Assembly (NCBI RefSeq): GCF_007362955.1
Contig: NZ_CP041696.1
Coordinates: 3,844,001 to 3,908,000 of the forward strand
Length of the DNA: 64,000 nucleotides
Direction: 5' to 3'
Origin: Lysinibacillus fusiformis
Lineage (GTDB): Bacteria > Bacillota > Bacilli > Bacillales_A > Planococcaceae
Part shown: piece by piece, positions 42,440 to 51,557 of the stretch
How the letters are laid out: every line of letters begins with the position of its first letter
Numbering within the stretch: the first letter of the stretch is position 1
Program-made: the position numbers and the translations under genes
Notes under the pieces: generated by a model
The model's input: the letters and a program-made list of their open reading frames with translations, nothing else
What the model was told of the DNA's origin: nothing
Databases searched by the model: none

Positions 42440-42669
42440 CTTCTTTCAGCAGAAGTCTCCCCCTCTATAGGTGGTGAGATGAATGCGGATTTAAGCTGCT
42501 TTTCAGCGGGTGTCCAAACTCCCGCTGAAAGAAGTTGAAGCCTCTGGCGGATGTCACGGAATCGGAAAGGAGTTCTTTGTGCAAGCACAAAGCCGATTCC
42601 GGACGCAATTATGCCGAGGCATAATTGATAGAGAAACGTATTTGGTGGGATTTATCGTCCCACCAAATC
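42433..42669 (+). repeat. Composite structured element at the end of the sulfur operon (families C and B)
   Basis: It begins at the stop codon with AACTTCTTTCAGCAGAAG; the arm CTTCTTTCAGC is complementary to GCTGAAAGAAG at about 42523, making a long-range stem around an inner CAGCGGG/CCCGCTG hairpin. Next come GAAGCCTCTGGCGG, a CGGAATCGG..CCGATTCCG stem containing TTTGTGCAAGCACAAA, the ATGCCGAGGCAT palindrome, and the hairpin ATTTGGTGGGA/TCCCACCAAAT (42640-42669). Parts recur at 6156, 6331 and 29200. No protein is encoded. Confidence 0.65.
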
Positions 42670-42712
42670 GTAGTTGTACGTTGGCTAACACAACATGCCA
42701 GATGGCAATTAG

Positions 42713-42742
42713 GGACGTCCCTAGTAAAACGGACGTTTTTTT
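42713..42742 (+). terminator. Terminator facing the sulfur operon
   Basis: ACGTCC, loop CTAGTAAAAC, GGACGT and a tract of seven T; the last bases overlap the stop codon of the convergent lipoprotein gene. Confidence 0.75.
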
Positions 42743-43193
42743 ATTTGGTATCGGCAAGATTCGTGTCCGTTAGGGCTTCGAATAGCTTTTGAGAATCTTC
42801 GCTGTTGAGATGAACATATTGATTGTCACCTGCTACAACTTCTAATGTGTCTTTGTTTGGGCTTATCCAAATGGAGTAGGGGATCGCCTTTGTTTGGATA
42901 TTTGGATTGACAAATTGAAAACCGAATTGATAGTCAGCCTCTCTGGCCATATCTACTTTCATTTGTTGCCATTTCGCATTACGAAGTATCTTTTTTACTA
43001 CATTTACTTTTTTTCGATTGGTAATTTCCTGAAAGTCCTCATACGTACCAGTATCATACTGTTTTTCCACGATTATTTTTTGTCTTTCCATATTAGTGCA
43101 ACTCGCAGTCATCAAGACCAATAAGATCAGGGTGAGCATCCTCTTAAAGGGCAACATTTTTATTGTCTCAATCCTTTCCCTGTGTAAGATCAT
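42741..43193 (-). CDS. Lipoprotein of unknown function
   Basis: A protein of up to 150 residues with a lipoprotein signal (MLTLILLVLMTASC) and a mature part containing KILRNAKWQQMKVDMAREADYQF and YSIWISPNKDTLEVV; no family was recognised. The start is uncertain: ATG at 43193 has GGAG only two bases before it, whereas ATG at 43157 has GGA about 14 bases upstream. It is monocistronic and convergent to the sulfur operon. Confidence 0.6.
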   Translation of the reverse strand: MILHRERIETIKMLPFKRMLTLILLVLMTASCTNMERQKIIVEKQYDTGTYEDFQEITNRKKVNVVKKILRNAKWQQMKVDMAREADYQFGFQFVNPNIQTKAIPYSIWISPNKDTLEVVAGDNQYVHLNSEDSQKLFEALTDTNLADTK

Positions 43194-43425
43194 TTCTCCA
43201 GTACAAATAGAATTCTCGTTGTGTGATAGAACTTCCTGCTATATGAACGAAAGGGGTTGATCCAACCGAAAAAGGAGCTACCTCAAAGTGTGAATTTGAG
43301 ATAACTCTCGTCCGTATAGAAATGGAAGTGACCTAAACGCATGTTTTCTGCACGAAAGTGAATGGTCTGCGTAAAATGAATAGTGAAGCCACTTATTTTT
43401 CTTAATATTACAATAGAGGGGGAGG
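43194..43425. other. Gap with nothing recognisable
   Basis: This region between the lipoprotein start and the flavin reductase stop holds no open frame with a ribosome binding site, no clear hairpin and no copy of the repeat families, only AAGTGAATGG-like words. Confidence 0.5.
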
Positions 43426-43914
43426 TTAATCGTAAAAGCTTGTAGGAATTTGACCTAAATGCCGACGATGATAGAGCAATGGTTCTTTTTGCGCATTATC
43501 AATTTCTAAGACATGCCCAATGAATATTGTATGGTCGCCTGCATCGACTTGCTTGAATGTTTCGCATTGTAATGTGGATAATGTAGCATGTAAAATCGGT
43601 AAACCATGTCCGGAAGTTGACCACGTTGTTTGAGCAAAGCGGTCAGGAATTTTACTCGAAAATAATGTACATAAATGTGCTTGATCACTCGCTAAAATAT
43701 TGACAGCAAATTTGGGAGCTGCTTGAAATGACGCATGAAGTTGTGATCTTTTATCGAGTGACCATAAGATGAGCAATGGATCAATTGAAACAGATGCAAA
43801 GGAATTGACCGTTAAGCCAAAAGGTTCGTTCGCGTCATTATAAGCTGTAACTACTGTGACGCCTGTTGGGTAATTGCCTAAAGCTTGTTTAAATGCTGTT
43901 ACTTTGTCAGTCAT
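43426..43914 (-). CDS. Flavin reductase (HpaC/RutF-like)
   Basis: A 162-residue split-barrel flavin reductase: ALGNYPTGVTVVTAYN, LTVNSFASVSIDPLLILWSLDKRSQ, FAVNILASDQ and VDAGDHTIFIGHVLEID are the conserved blocks of the family. It reduces FMN or FAD with NAD(P)H and passes it to a partner monooxygenase. The SsuD-like and NtaA-like oxygenases 2-4 kb away are obvious customers. The ATG at 43914 follows AGAGGTG by six bases. It is followed upstream by a repeat copy and the nitroreductase gene on the same strand. Confidence 0.87.
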   Translation of the reverse strand: MTDKVTAFKQALGNYPTGVTVVTAYNDANEPFGLTVNSFASVSIDPLLILWSLDKRSQLHASFQAAPKFAVNILASDQAHLCTLFSSKIPDRFAQTTWSTSGHGLPILHATLSTLQCETFKQVDAGDHTIFIGHVLEIDNAQKEPLLYHRRHLGQIPTSFYD

Positions 43915-43929
43915 GTCAATCACCTCTTG

Positions 43930-44083
43930 TTATTTTATCTCGCATAAACGGGCAGTAAGACTCCCACTTCAAGATTTAAGTGAAGCAAAAAATATAAGTG
44001 GGAGATCAACTGCACGTAAAAGCCCGATTGGTTCAACTAACAATCAGTGGGGGATGGGGAAAATCCCCACTGATTGAAGTTTC
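43930..44083 (+). repeat. Single copy of hairpin family A between two reductase genes
   Basis: CTCGCATAAACGGGCAGTAA, then a private stem CTCCCACTT/AAGTGGGAG, GATTGGTTCAACTAACAATC and the AATCAGTGGGG/CCCCACTGATT hairpin, ending GAAGTTTCACTTTAT at the stop of the nitroreductase gene. On the minus strand the last hairpin could act as that gene's terminator. Confidence 0.75.
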
Positions 44084-44684
44084 ACTTTATGATAAAAACA
44101 CGTTGTTCCACGGGCACAATATCTTTTTCGCGTGGTTCGGCGGTAGGCTCACCAAATGGCATTTGGGCAATGAGCTGCCAGTGCGGTTCAATATGCCAAG
44201 CTGCACGCAATTCTTCCGACAATTCTGGGTAATAGTGTTGTAAGCTAGCACCGTACCCCTCATGCTCTAGTACTGTCCAAATTACATATTGAAGCATACC
44301 TGCACCTTGCTGCGACCAAATAGGAAATTGGTCTTTTAACTTCGGGAATTTCTCTTGGAAACTATCCATGACCTCATTATTTTCGAAGAATAAGACAGTT
44401 CCATAGCCTGCAGCAAAACCATGAAAACGAGCAGTTGTTGCTGCAATACGCTCAACAGCAGTTTGTTCTAGCGCATTAATTAAAGCGAGCTGCCAAAATG
44501 TATCATGCTGCTCTTTTAATAACACGACGATGCGACCCGTTTGTGAATTAAATGCGGAAGGGGCATTTTTTACGGCTAATTCAATGACTTCTTGTAACCG
44601 TTCATCGGAAATAGGTGAAGCTTTCGATAAGCCAAAAATGGAACGTCTACCTTGGATGGCTTTGTAAAATGCACTTGTCATCAT
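44082..44684 (-). CDS. Nitroreductase family flavoprotein (Frm2/YdgI-like)
   Basis: A 200-residue nitroreductase-fold protein: FYKAIQGRRSIFGL (FMN phosphate contact), NAPSAFNSQTGRIVVLL, and the C-terminal LIAQMPFGEPTAEPREKD that closes the FMN site. Frm2-type members reduce nitro compounds or free flavin. Its position near the sulfur operon and a flavin reductase suggests redox support, but this is inference. GGAG lies nine bases before the first of two ATGs. Confidence 0.82.
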   Translation of the reverse strand: MMTSAFYKAIQGRRSIFGLSKASPISDERLQEVIELAVKNAPSAFNSQTGRIVVLLKEQHDTFWQLALINALEQTAVERIAATTARFHGFAAGYGTVLFFENNEVMDSFQEKFPKLKDQFPIWSQQGAGMLQYVIWTVLEHEGYGASLQHYYPELSEELRAAWHIEPHWQLIAQMPFGEPTAEPREKDIVPVEQRVFIIK

Positions 44685-44785
44685 CTATAAAAACTCCTTA
44701 ACTATTAGAAAATTCTTAATATTATTTTAAACCAATAAAACTAACAGGTAAAGTATATAATAAAAGAATGAAAGGGGGCATAATC

Positions 44786-45571
44786 ATGACTTTAGTTTTC
44801 GACCATTTAGTTCATCAAGTCCAGTCACCAGAGAATATTAAAGATTTCTTAAATAAGCGCAATATCCATACAGTGAATGGTGGTCAGCACACGATGTGGG
44901 GAACGTATAATACGCTAAGTTATTTTGGCTTGACATATATTGAGCAAATTGCTGTGTATGATCGAGCGCTATTTGAGGCAGCGGCGAAGTACCCTTATAC
45001 ATTACATCATACGTTTAAGGGGAATAATGAGCATTACGGATTTTCACGCATCGCATTACGTACCACAAATATTGAAGAAGAGGCTGCTCGATTACGTACG
45101 TTGGGGCTTGAAGTTCACGGACCTGATGCCTGTAGTCGAACACGGCCAGATGGCTCGATTGTGAAATGGAAGTTACTGCACTTTGGTCAGCCAGGGCAAG
45201 CCATCGATTTTCCATTTTTAATCGAATGGGCAGATGACGATGAAGAGCGTTTTGCGCAATTAGAAGCTAGCGGCGCGATCAAAACGGCACAGCCTATAAC
45301 GATGGAGTCCGTGCAATTTTATATACGAGATGCCAAAGCTACGGTGCAACGATGGCAGGAAGTATTACAATTGCCCGAGCCTGACATACAACCACAATGT
45401 ATATCCATACAGTTGCCGAATATGCGCTTAAACTTTTATGAAGAGGCAGAGGCCACTAAAATGATGCTAGGTCGTAAAAGTGAAGGTCCGTTTGGGGTAA
45501 CGTTAAAAGATAACGAACGAACAAAGGAAACCTTAATCTTCCCAGCCGCTTTTTATTGGATTAATCCATAA
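44786..45571 (+). CDS. VOC/glyoxalase-like domain protein
   Basis: A 261-residue protein with MTLVFDHLVHQVQSPENIKD at its start, GGQHTMWGTYNTLSYFGLTYIEQIAVYD and GFSRIALRTTNIEEEAARLRTLGLEVHGPDACSRTRPDG: the glyoxalase-like (PF13468 type) repeat of the vicinal oxygen chelate fold, in two halves. Function unknown; such proteins are lyases, dioxygenases or resistance proteins. The ATG at 44786 follows AAAGGGGG; an ATG 18 bases earlier precedes that site. Confidence 0.8.
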   Translation: MTLVFDHLVHQVQSPENIKDFLNKRNIHTVNGGQHTMWGTYNTLSYFGLTYIEQIAVYDRALFEAAAKYPYTLHHTFKGNNEHYGFSRIALRTTNIEEEAARLRTLGLEVHGPDACSRTRPDGSIVKWKLLHFGQPGQAIDFPFLIEWADDDEERFAQLEASGAIKTAQPITMESVQFYIRDAKATVQRWQEVLQLPEPDIQPQCISIQLPNMRLNFYEEAEATKMMLGRKSEGPFGVTLKDNERTKETLIFPAAFYWINP

Positions 45572-45588
45572 TAGTATGTTGAACGAGT

Positions 45589-45757
45589 ATCGCTGATAGA
45601 AGTGAAGGAATCGCCGATAGAGAAATGAATATCGCTGATAGAAGTGAAGGAATCGCCGATAGAGAAGTGAATATCGCTGATAGAAGTGAGGGAAACGCTG
45701 ATAGAGAAGTGAATATCGCTGATAGAGAAGTGAATATCACTATAGAAGTGAAGGAAG
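45589..45757. repeat. Tandem array of about eight 21-bp units
   Basis: Units begin at 45589, 45610, 45631, 45652, 45673, 45694, 45715 and 45736, alternating ATCGCTGATAGAAGTGAAGG and ATCGCCGATAGAGAAGTGAA types. The period is exactly 21 bp throughout. It lies between convergent genes, before a terminator, and shares its 21-mer with the array at 30040. Confidence 0.9.
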
Positions 45758-45794
45758 GCCGCTAGAAGTACTTAAACTATTTTTATACTTAGAA

Positions 45795-45828
45795 CAAAAA
45801 GGAGCTGTTCTTTTTGGGAACAGCTCCT
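45795..45828 (-). terminator. Terminator of the cold-shock gene
   Basis: Minus strand AGGAGCTGTTCCC, AAAAAGAACAGCTCCT, then TTTTTG: a strong stem just after the csp stop. On the plus strand it may also stop transcripts coming from the VOC gene. Confidence 0.8.
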
Positions 45829-45835
45829 GTCACGC

Positions 45836-46036
45836 TTATAATTTCATAACATTTGATGCCTGTGGGCCACGATTGCCTTCCACCACATCAAATGAAACCT
45901 TTTGTCCTTCTTCAAGTGTACGGAAGCCTTCCTCTTGGATCCCCGTAAAATGTACAAATACATCTTCTCCATCGTCACATTCAATAAAGCCATAACCTTT
46001 TTCGTTATTGAACCACTTTACGTTTCCTTGTTGCAT
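45836..46036 (-). CDS. Cold-shock protein (CspA/CspD family)
   Basis: A 66-residue single OB fold: [18 protein letters not shown] (RNP1-like GYGFI) and DVFVHFTGI (RNP2-like) are intact, and the length is canonical. It binds single-stranded RNA/DNA and melts mRNA structure at low temperature. The ATG at 46036 is nine bases after GGAGG; an ATG two codons upstream is too close to it. The 5' untranslated region cannot be delimited. Confidence 0.93.
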   Translation of the reverse strand: MQQGNVKWFNNEKGYGFIECDDGEDVFVHFTGIQEEGFRTLEEGQKVSFDVVEGNRGPQASNVMKL

Positions 46037-46246
46037 AAGCATTCGCCTCCAGTGCGCTTGAATGTAAAATTATATCAACTAAGTCTCAACGTAATTGATA
46101 AGATGGAATAATTCCATTTTCTCTTAGAACATACCTGAATTGCTCCTCGATGTCAATTGATTGTCGAAAAGTTGCATAACTAGCTATGTTTTATTTCACA
46201 ATAAAGTCTATAATGGAGTTGAACAACAGAGAAAGTAGGGTGCCAA

Positions 46247-47926
46247 ATGACAACGAAAAATCAACCATTATCAGATCTAGAAATCGCTAGTCAAGCGGTT
46301 ATGAAACCTATTACAGAAATAGCGAAAGCTGCAGGAATTCCCGAGGATGCACTGGAGCAATACGGTCGCTATAAAGCGAAGATCGACCCATTAAAAATCA
46401 CAGCACATGGTGAGGATGCAAAGGTCGTATTAGTCACAGCAATTAGCCCAACTCCAGCTGGTGAAGGAAAATCGACGGTAACAGTCGGACTTGCGGATGC
46501 CCTTCATCAATTAAATAAAAACGTTCTTGTCGCATTACGTGAGCCATCTCTTGGTCCAGTGATGGGTGTAAAAGGCGGTGCCACAGGTGGTGGTTACGCG
46601 CAGGTTGTTCCAATGGAAGATATCAATTTGCATTTTACTGGTGACCTACATGCCATCACAACTGCCAACAATGCGCTATCGGCCTTTATTGATAATCATA
46701 TCCATCAAGGCAATGTGTTAAACATCGATCCTCGCCGTATTATTTGGAAGCGTGTGATGGACTTAAATGACCGTACACTAAGAAAAGTAGTCGTTGGTCT
46801 TGGTGGTCCAGTCCAAGGCATGCCACGTGAGGACGGCTTTGATATTACGGTGGCTTCAGAAATTATGGCGGTGTTCTGTTTAGCAACAAGCATTGAAGAT
46901 TTACGCGAGCGTTTAGCAAGCATCGTTATCGGCTACACATTTGAGCGCGAGCCGGTATTTGTGCGTAATCTACAGGTAGAAGGTGCTTTAACGCTGCTAT
47001 TAAAAGATGCTTTCAAACCAAACTTAGTGCAAACATTAGAAGGCACACCTGCCATTATTCATGGTGGACCATTTGCCAATATCGCGCACGGCTGTAACTC
47101 GATTATGGCGACGCAAACGGCACGCAAACTAGCCGATATCGTTGTAACGGAAGCGGGCTTCGGTTCGGACTTAGGTGCTGAAAAATTCATGAACATCAAA
47201 GCGCGTAAAGCAGGCTTTAAGCCAAGTGCCGTAGTGATCGTGGCAACGATTCGTGCGTTGAAAATGCACGGTGGTGTAGCGAAAACAGCACTTGTAGGCG
47301 AAAATGTGGAAGCACTGTTACAAGGCATTGAAAATTTAGCCAAACACGTCGAGACGATTCGCACATTCGGTGTTGAACCGATTATCGCGTTAAACCGTTT
47401 TATTACAGATACAGAAGCAGAACTTGAAGCAGTGCTAAACTGGTGTCAAGAAAATCATGTCCGCATTGCACGTACTAATGTCTGGGAAGAGGGCGGCAAA
47501 GGTGGACTTCAGCTAGCGGAGCAAGTGCTTGCTGTACTGGATGAAGAAAACAACTTCTCTCCTTTATATGAAGTAACGGAATCTATCGAGGAAAAAGTAC
47601 GGACGATTGTGCAAAAAGTGTATGGCGGCAAAGATGTACAATTTACCGACCAAGCAAAAAAACAAATTGCGCAAATCGAAAAATTCGGCTGGGACGTTCT
47701 GCCGATTTGTATGGCAAAAACGCAATATTCTTTATCCGACCAACCATCTTTACTCGGGCGTCCAGAAGGCTTCACGGTAACGATTCGCGAAGTTATTCCA
47801 AAGCTAGGGGCAGGCTTCTTAGTTTGTCTAACAGGCGACATTATGACGATGCCTGGATTACCAAAGCAGCCAGCTGCATTACGTATGGATGTGGATAGCG
47901 ACGGACATGCGCTAGGATTGTTCTAA
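46247..47926 (+). CDS. fhs: Formate-tetrahydrofolate ligase
   Basis: A 559-residue protein of full family length. The ATP loop is [10 protein letters not shown] (68-77); [36 protein letters not shown] and [17 protein letters not shown] are signature blocks. It makes 10-formyl-tetrahydrofolate from formate, ATP and tetrahydrofolate for purine and formyl-Met synthesis. The start follows a weak AGGGTG. A TATAAT box is at 46209-46214. Monocistronic with its own terminator. Confidence 0.96.
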   Translation: MTTKNQPLSDLEIASQAVMKPITEIAKAAGIPEDALEQYGRYKAKIDPLKITAHGEDAKVVLVTAISPTPAGEGKSTVTVGLADALHQLNKNVLVALREPSLGPVMGVKGGATGGGYAQVVPMEDINLHFTGDLHAITTANNALSAFIDNHIHQGNVLNIDPRRIIWKRVMDLNDRTLRKVVVGLGGPVQGMPREDGFDITVASEIMAVFCLATSIEDLRERLASIVIGYTFEREPVFVRNLQVEGALTLLLKDAFKPNLVQTLEGTPAIIHGGPFANIAHGCNSIMATQTARKLADIVVTEAGFGSDLGAEKFMNIKARKAGFKPSAVVIVATIRALKMHGGVAKTALVGENVEALLQGIENLAKHVETIRTFGVEPIIALNRFITDTEAELEAVLNWCQENHVRIARTNVWEEGGKGGLQLAEQVLAVLDEENNFSPLYEVTESIEEKVRTIVQKVYGGKDVQFTDQAKKQIAQIEKFGWDVLPICMAKTQYSLSDQPSLLGRPEGFTVTIREVIPKLGAGFLVCLTGDIMTMPGLPKQPAALRMDVDSDGHALGLF

Positions 47927-47950
47927 TATTCGATAGAAAATAAACCATAT

Positions 47951-47995
47951 AAAAGCTGCTCTTTTACGTTATAAAGGGCAGCTTTAAATAATTTT
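47951..47995 (+). terminator. Terminator of fhs
   Basis: AAAGCTGCTCTTT, loop TACGTTAT, AAAGGGCAGCTTT, then AAATAATTTT. Confidence 0.7.
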
Positions 47996-48099
47996 AAGAC
48001 AAAAGTGACAGTTATCTATATAATTGAATTATTAGATTATTTTGTTTTATTGTTCTGTGCGATTAACAATTATCAACTTTAACAAATGGGGGAGACAAT

Positions 48100-48390
48100 T
48101 TGAGATATTTTTTTATCGGAATTTTTCTATCTCTAATAGGTGCCCTAGTGTCTATAGTGATATGGGATATCGAAATGGTTACAACTGTTACAAGTAGTAT
48201 CGGTTTCTTTTTTATTGGAATAGCACTCATTTTTTCTGGTGTATTTATAAGTGGTGATAGAATGCGGGCTAACTTTGCAACTGAATCTGCCAAGAATAAA
48301 ATGGAAAGAAATAACATTAGTTTTCGTTCAGCTTTGATGGGAATGCCAAGTCTTGTGGTAGCAATTTTGTTTTATTTTTTATTGAACTAA
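48100..48390 (+). CDS. Small membrane protein of unknown function (96 aa)
   Basis: A 96-residue protein with three hydrophobic stretches (residues 2-22, 30-52, 75-95) joined by short basic loops. The start is TTG, five bases after GGGGGAG. No family was recognised. It is isolated between fhs and the GGDEF-EAL gene, with a terminator about 125 bases downstream. Confidence 0.55.
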   Translation: MRYFFIGIFLSLIGALVSIVIWDIEMVTTVTSSIGFFFIGIALIFSGVFISGDRMRANFATESAKNKMERNNISFRSALMGMPSLVVAILFYFLLN

Positions 48391-48513
48391 AAAACGGAAA
48401 ATCCTAAAATATTGAATTAGCCAAGGAAATGGTTAGCGGCTATTTTAATCTAATTTCCTTTTAAATTGACCTCATTAATCTGCGGTTCAAAGGGCTTTTA
48501 ACTAGATAAAAAA

Positions 48514-48551
48514 TCGCCGCACTTTCGTTAGAGAATGCGGCTGTTTTTTAT
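48514..48551. terminator. Bidirectional terminator
   Basis: GCCGCA ... TGCGGC with A tract before and T tract after; serves the small membrane protein gene and the convergent GGDEF-EAL gene. Confidence 0.7.
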
Positions 48552-48571
48552 GTCATTAAGAGGCTCATTTT

Positions 48572-50923
48572 TTACTGATTTTTGTAGTTTTTTTCCTCCA
48601 TTAACAATTCAACAAGTTTGTCTTCCGAAACAGGCCTACTAAAATAGTACCCTTGGACAAAGTCGCAGTTCCATTCTTTGAGCAAAATATACTGTTCTTT
48701 TGTCTCCACCCCTTCGGCAACTACATCATGACCTAATTTATGGACAAGATTGATAATTGATTCGATAATCGTTTTTTCAGCTGTTGCCGATGTCATATTT
48801 TGAATAAATGACCTATCAATTTTAAGGGTATGAATAGGCAATACATTCAAATAGTTAAGTGAAGAATAACCGGTGCCAAAATCATCCTGAGCAATTTTTA
48901 TCCCTAGGCTCTCTAATTTTCGCAGTATGGAAATAGAGCTTTCAAACGATTCGACTAAGATACTCTCGGTAATTTCAATCTCTAAATATTCCGGCTTCAT
49001 CTTAGTCTCATTCAAAATGAGCTGAACTTTATCCACAAAATCTGCTCTTCCTAATTGTAAAGCCGAAATATTAACCGCCATCAGGAAGGGATAATCGAAT
49101 TGATGTTGTAATTCGACATTTTTCAAGCAGGCTTGATACATGACCAATTCGTCAATTTGTGTAATCAATCCTGTCTTTTCTGCAATCGGAACAAAATCTT
49201 CTGGAGAAACAAATCCAAGCTCGGGGCTATTCCAGCGCACTAACGCCTCAAACCCTCTGATCTTTCCAGTAGCTGATTCTATCTGCGGTTGATAATGAAC
49301 GTTAAATTCATTTCTTTCTAGCGCAAGACGCATCATTCGTTCTATTTGGTCCTTTTTGATAACGAGTTCATTCATCGTGTCATCAAAAAATCGATGGTTA
49401 TTTCCCCCTAATTCTTTCGCTTTATACATGGCGATATCAGCATGTTTGAGAAGCTCTTCTTGAGTCACTCCATCAATTGGATACCTTGCGATTCCCATAC
49501 TCATTTGAACAAAAGTGATTTGGCCATGAATAGTAAAAGGTTGAACAAAGCTATCACGTAACGTACTCAACATTTTTTCCAAATAATCATGATCTGCGCT
49601 ATGTTCTAGAAAAATGACAAATTCATCGCCCCCAAAACGTGCAACCACTCCTTGCGAGCCTATACAAGACTGCAATTGTTCTGCCATCTTCTGAAGTAAC
49701 TCATCACCAGCCGAATGCCCAAGTGTATCATTAACTTGCTTGAAGTTATCCACATCAATGAAAATAATGGCAAAATTAGATTGGTCTGAACTAACCTGTG
49801 TGATGGCCTGTTCCAGGGTAAAGACAAACTGCCTCCGATTAGGCAAATTAGTTAATGGATCGTAGAATGCGAATTTACTTAAAGAGTCAATCATATGATT
49901 ATAAGCGTCGCCAAGTTTCTGAAACTCATCTTGACTTGTGATTATGACATGCCCCGACAGATCCCCTTCGCTCACTTTCTCAGAAGCATCAACTAACACC
50001 TGCAAAGGTTTCGTAATCGAGCGAACAATAACGGAAATCAGAATAGATGTTAAACAAATCGCAATGAGCAACACAAAGAGGGTAATATTAAAAATCGGTT
50101 TGACACTTTGAGCTATCTTAAGTTGATCAATTTCAGCAATAATTCGCCAATCCGTTTGTGCATTTGTAAGAAAAATCGCCTTTTTAGGGTTCCCGTTAAC
50201 TTTAAAATTTATTTCACCTGATGAACTTCTCATTATCTCGTCATTGTAAATTCCGTTAGGCTTTTCCGCAAGTTTTTCCTTAGGATGGGCGACAACTTTT
50301 CCTGTGGGATCCAATATGTATAAAATATCTCCCTCAGCAATTGTGAGTTGGGTCACGCTGTGCGTCAATTCCTCCAGTGAGATACCAACAGCTACAACCC
50401 CCTTTTTATCACTAGTCTGCCTAGACATTGTGACAACTGGTTTATTTGATTCTGATAAACGAGGAGCAGTTATGGATACTATCCCCGGATTCTCAACTGC
50501 AAGTTTATACCAGCTCTGTTCTAGTGGATTGTAGTCAGAAGAAAGGCTTAGATGAGGTGAAAACATGAAGGCGCCATCGTGCGAAGCGACTCTGGTCATA
50601 ATAATATCTGTACTCAGGGATTGAAATCTATCAATAATCTCTCGTATCTCCGAATTTTCGTCCCCTTGATTTGTTTCTATGTTATCTGCATCGATACTTT
50701 GAGCTAATAAAGAAATCTCCTGTTTTGGCAAACTCAACATTTTATCAATATAGGTATCTAATATCTGTAGATTCCTCTCAAGCCCTTCCATCGTTTTATC
50801 AGTAATCTGCTCGTATGCTGTTTTATACGAAACCCAGCCAATCAGTGCGCAAGGGATACATAGGATAAGGGATACAGATATTATTAATTTATTTCGTACA
50901 TTAAATGGATTCACTAACACCAT
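48572..50923 (-). CDS. Membrane sensor with dCache, HAMP, GGDEF and EAL domains (cyclic di-GMP turnover)
   Basis: A 783-residue protein: membrane helix (about 12-32), extracellular dCache sensor (about 35-275), second helix (about 280-302), HAMP (about 302-355), GGDEF (about 358-515, active site FGGDEF at 430-435) and EAL (about 525-770, EALVRW at 559). Both catalytic signatures are intact; no RxxD inhibitory site is seen before GGDEF. It may therefore both make and break cyclic di-GMP, one activity perhaps regulating the other, under control of an external ligand. The start is uncertain: GAGGG touches the first ATG, and a GTG three codons in (50914) has better spacing. Confidence 0.92.
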   Translation of the reverse strand: MVLVNPFNVRNKLIISVSLILCIPCALIGWVSYKTAYEQITDKTMEGLERNLQILDTYIDKMLSLPKQEISLLAQSIDADNIETNQGDENSEIREIIDRFQSLSTDIIMTRVASHDGAFMFSPHLSLSSDYNPLEQSWYKLAVENPGIVSITAPRLSESNKPVVTMSRQTSDKKGVVAVGISLEELTHSVTQLTIAEGDILYILDPTGKVVAHPKEKLAEKPNGIYNDEIMRSSSGEINFKVNGNPKKAIFLTNAQTDWRIIAEIDQLKIAQSVKPIFNITLFVLLIAICLTSILISVIVRSITKPLQVLVDASEKVSEGDLSGHVIITSQDEFQKLGDAYNHMIDSLSKFAFYDPLTNLPNRRQFVFTLEQAITQVSSDQSNFAIIFIDVDNFKQVNDTLGHSAGDELLQKMAEQLQSCIGSQGVVARFGGDEFVIFLEHSADHDYLEKMLSTLRDSFVQPFTIHGQITFVQMSMGIARYPIDGVTQEELLKHADIAMYKAKELGGNNHRFFDDTMNELVIKKDQIERMMRLALERNEFNVHYQPQIESATGKIRGFEALVRWNSPELGFVSPEDFVPIAEKTGLITQIDELVMYQACLKNVELQHQFDYPFLMAVNISALQLGRADFVDKVQLILNETKMKPEYLEIEITESILVESFESSISILRKLESLGIKIAQDDFGTGYSSLNYLNVLPIHTLKIDRSFIQNMTSATAEKTIIESIINLVHKLGHDVVAEGVETKEQYILLKEWNCDFVQGYYFSRPVSEDKLVELLMEEKNYKNQ

Positions 50924-51290
50924 CCCTCTCTCAATTGAGCATTTAGCCTTGATCTAAGGCCTTAATACGCAAGGTTTTTCAAGCATCAGAAAGGGGCTTT
51001 GGGGCTAACAGCGATTACTTGAAGTTCCGTTTTCTTCACACCACGGACAACATTGATTGAAACCTTGTTATTTATCCGAAAAAACAATAACTCCTGAATG
51101 AGATTTTCTTCAGAGTCTCTCTCTTTCTATTACCACTGCACTGATCTCAAGAACCTTCCTTATTTATTATAAAATAGTTTTATTATTTAAAAATTTTAGA
51201 TTTTACTCTTGTTGCAAATGAATAAGGGTAAAAATTAATACAACCCACTATATATCTTGATGTAATCAAACTGTATGCTGTAGCTTTGTA
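50924..51290. other. Intergenic region upstream of the GGDEF-EAL gene
   Basis: AT-rich stretch holding the promoter region of the minus-strand GGDEF-EAL gene. No open frame with a ribosome binding site, no repeat copy and no strong hairpin was found. Confidence 0.5.
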
Positions 51291-51330
51291 AAAAAAATAA
51301 CTAAAAATCACTTCTTTTTAGTTATTTTTT
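51291..51330. terminator. AT-rich hairpin, possible terminator
   Basis: AAATAACTAAAAA ... TTTTTAGTTATTT with A and T tracts on the two sides. No intact gene stands on either side. Confidence 0.45.
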
Positions 51331-51557
51331 GAGGTGATTTTCTTATTGGATATTTATGTTAAAATTGACGTTTATCTTGTGAAGAAATGTACTTAAACTT
51401 ACGCAGTAGTAGAATTGAAGAAGAGGTAATTCTTACGTTGATCGAAGTAGGTTTAACATTATGTTTACTAAATTTATCGAACTAACGGTGCAGGATAGTG
51501 AAACAAAGAGGGGGTTGGAAATATTCTGATTATTAGGGATGATGGAGGTATAGCGAA

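Noticed and set aside
42510-42773. Open frame of 87 codons after the sulfur operon
   Set aside because: It runs through the nested hairpins of a repeat element and a terminator.
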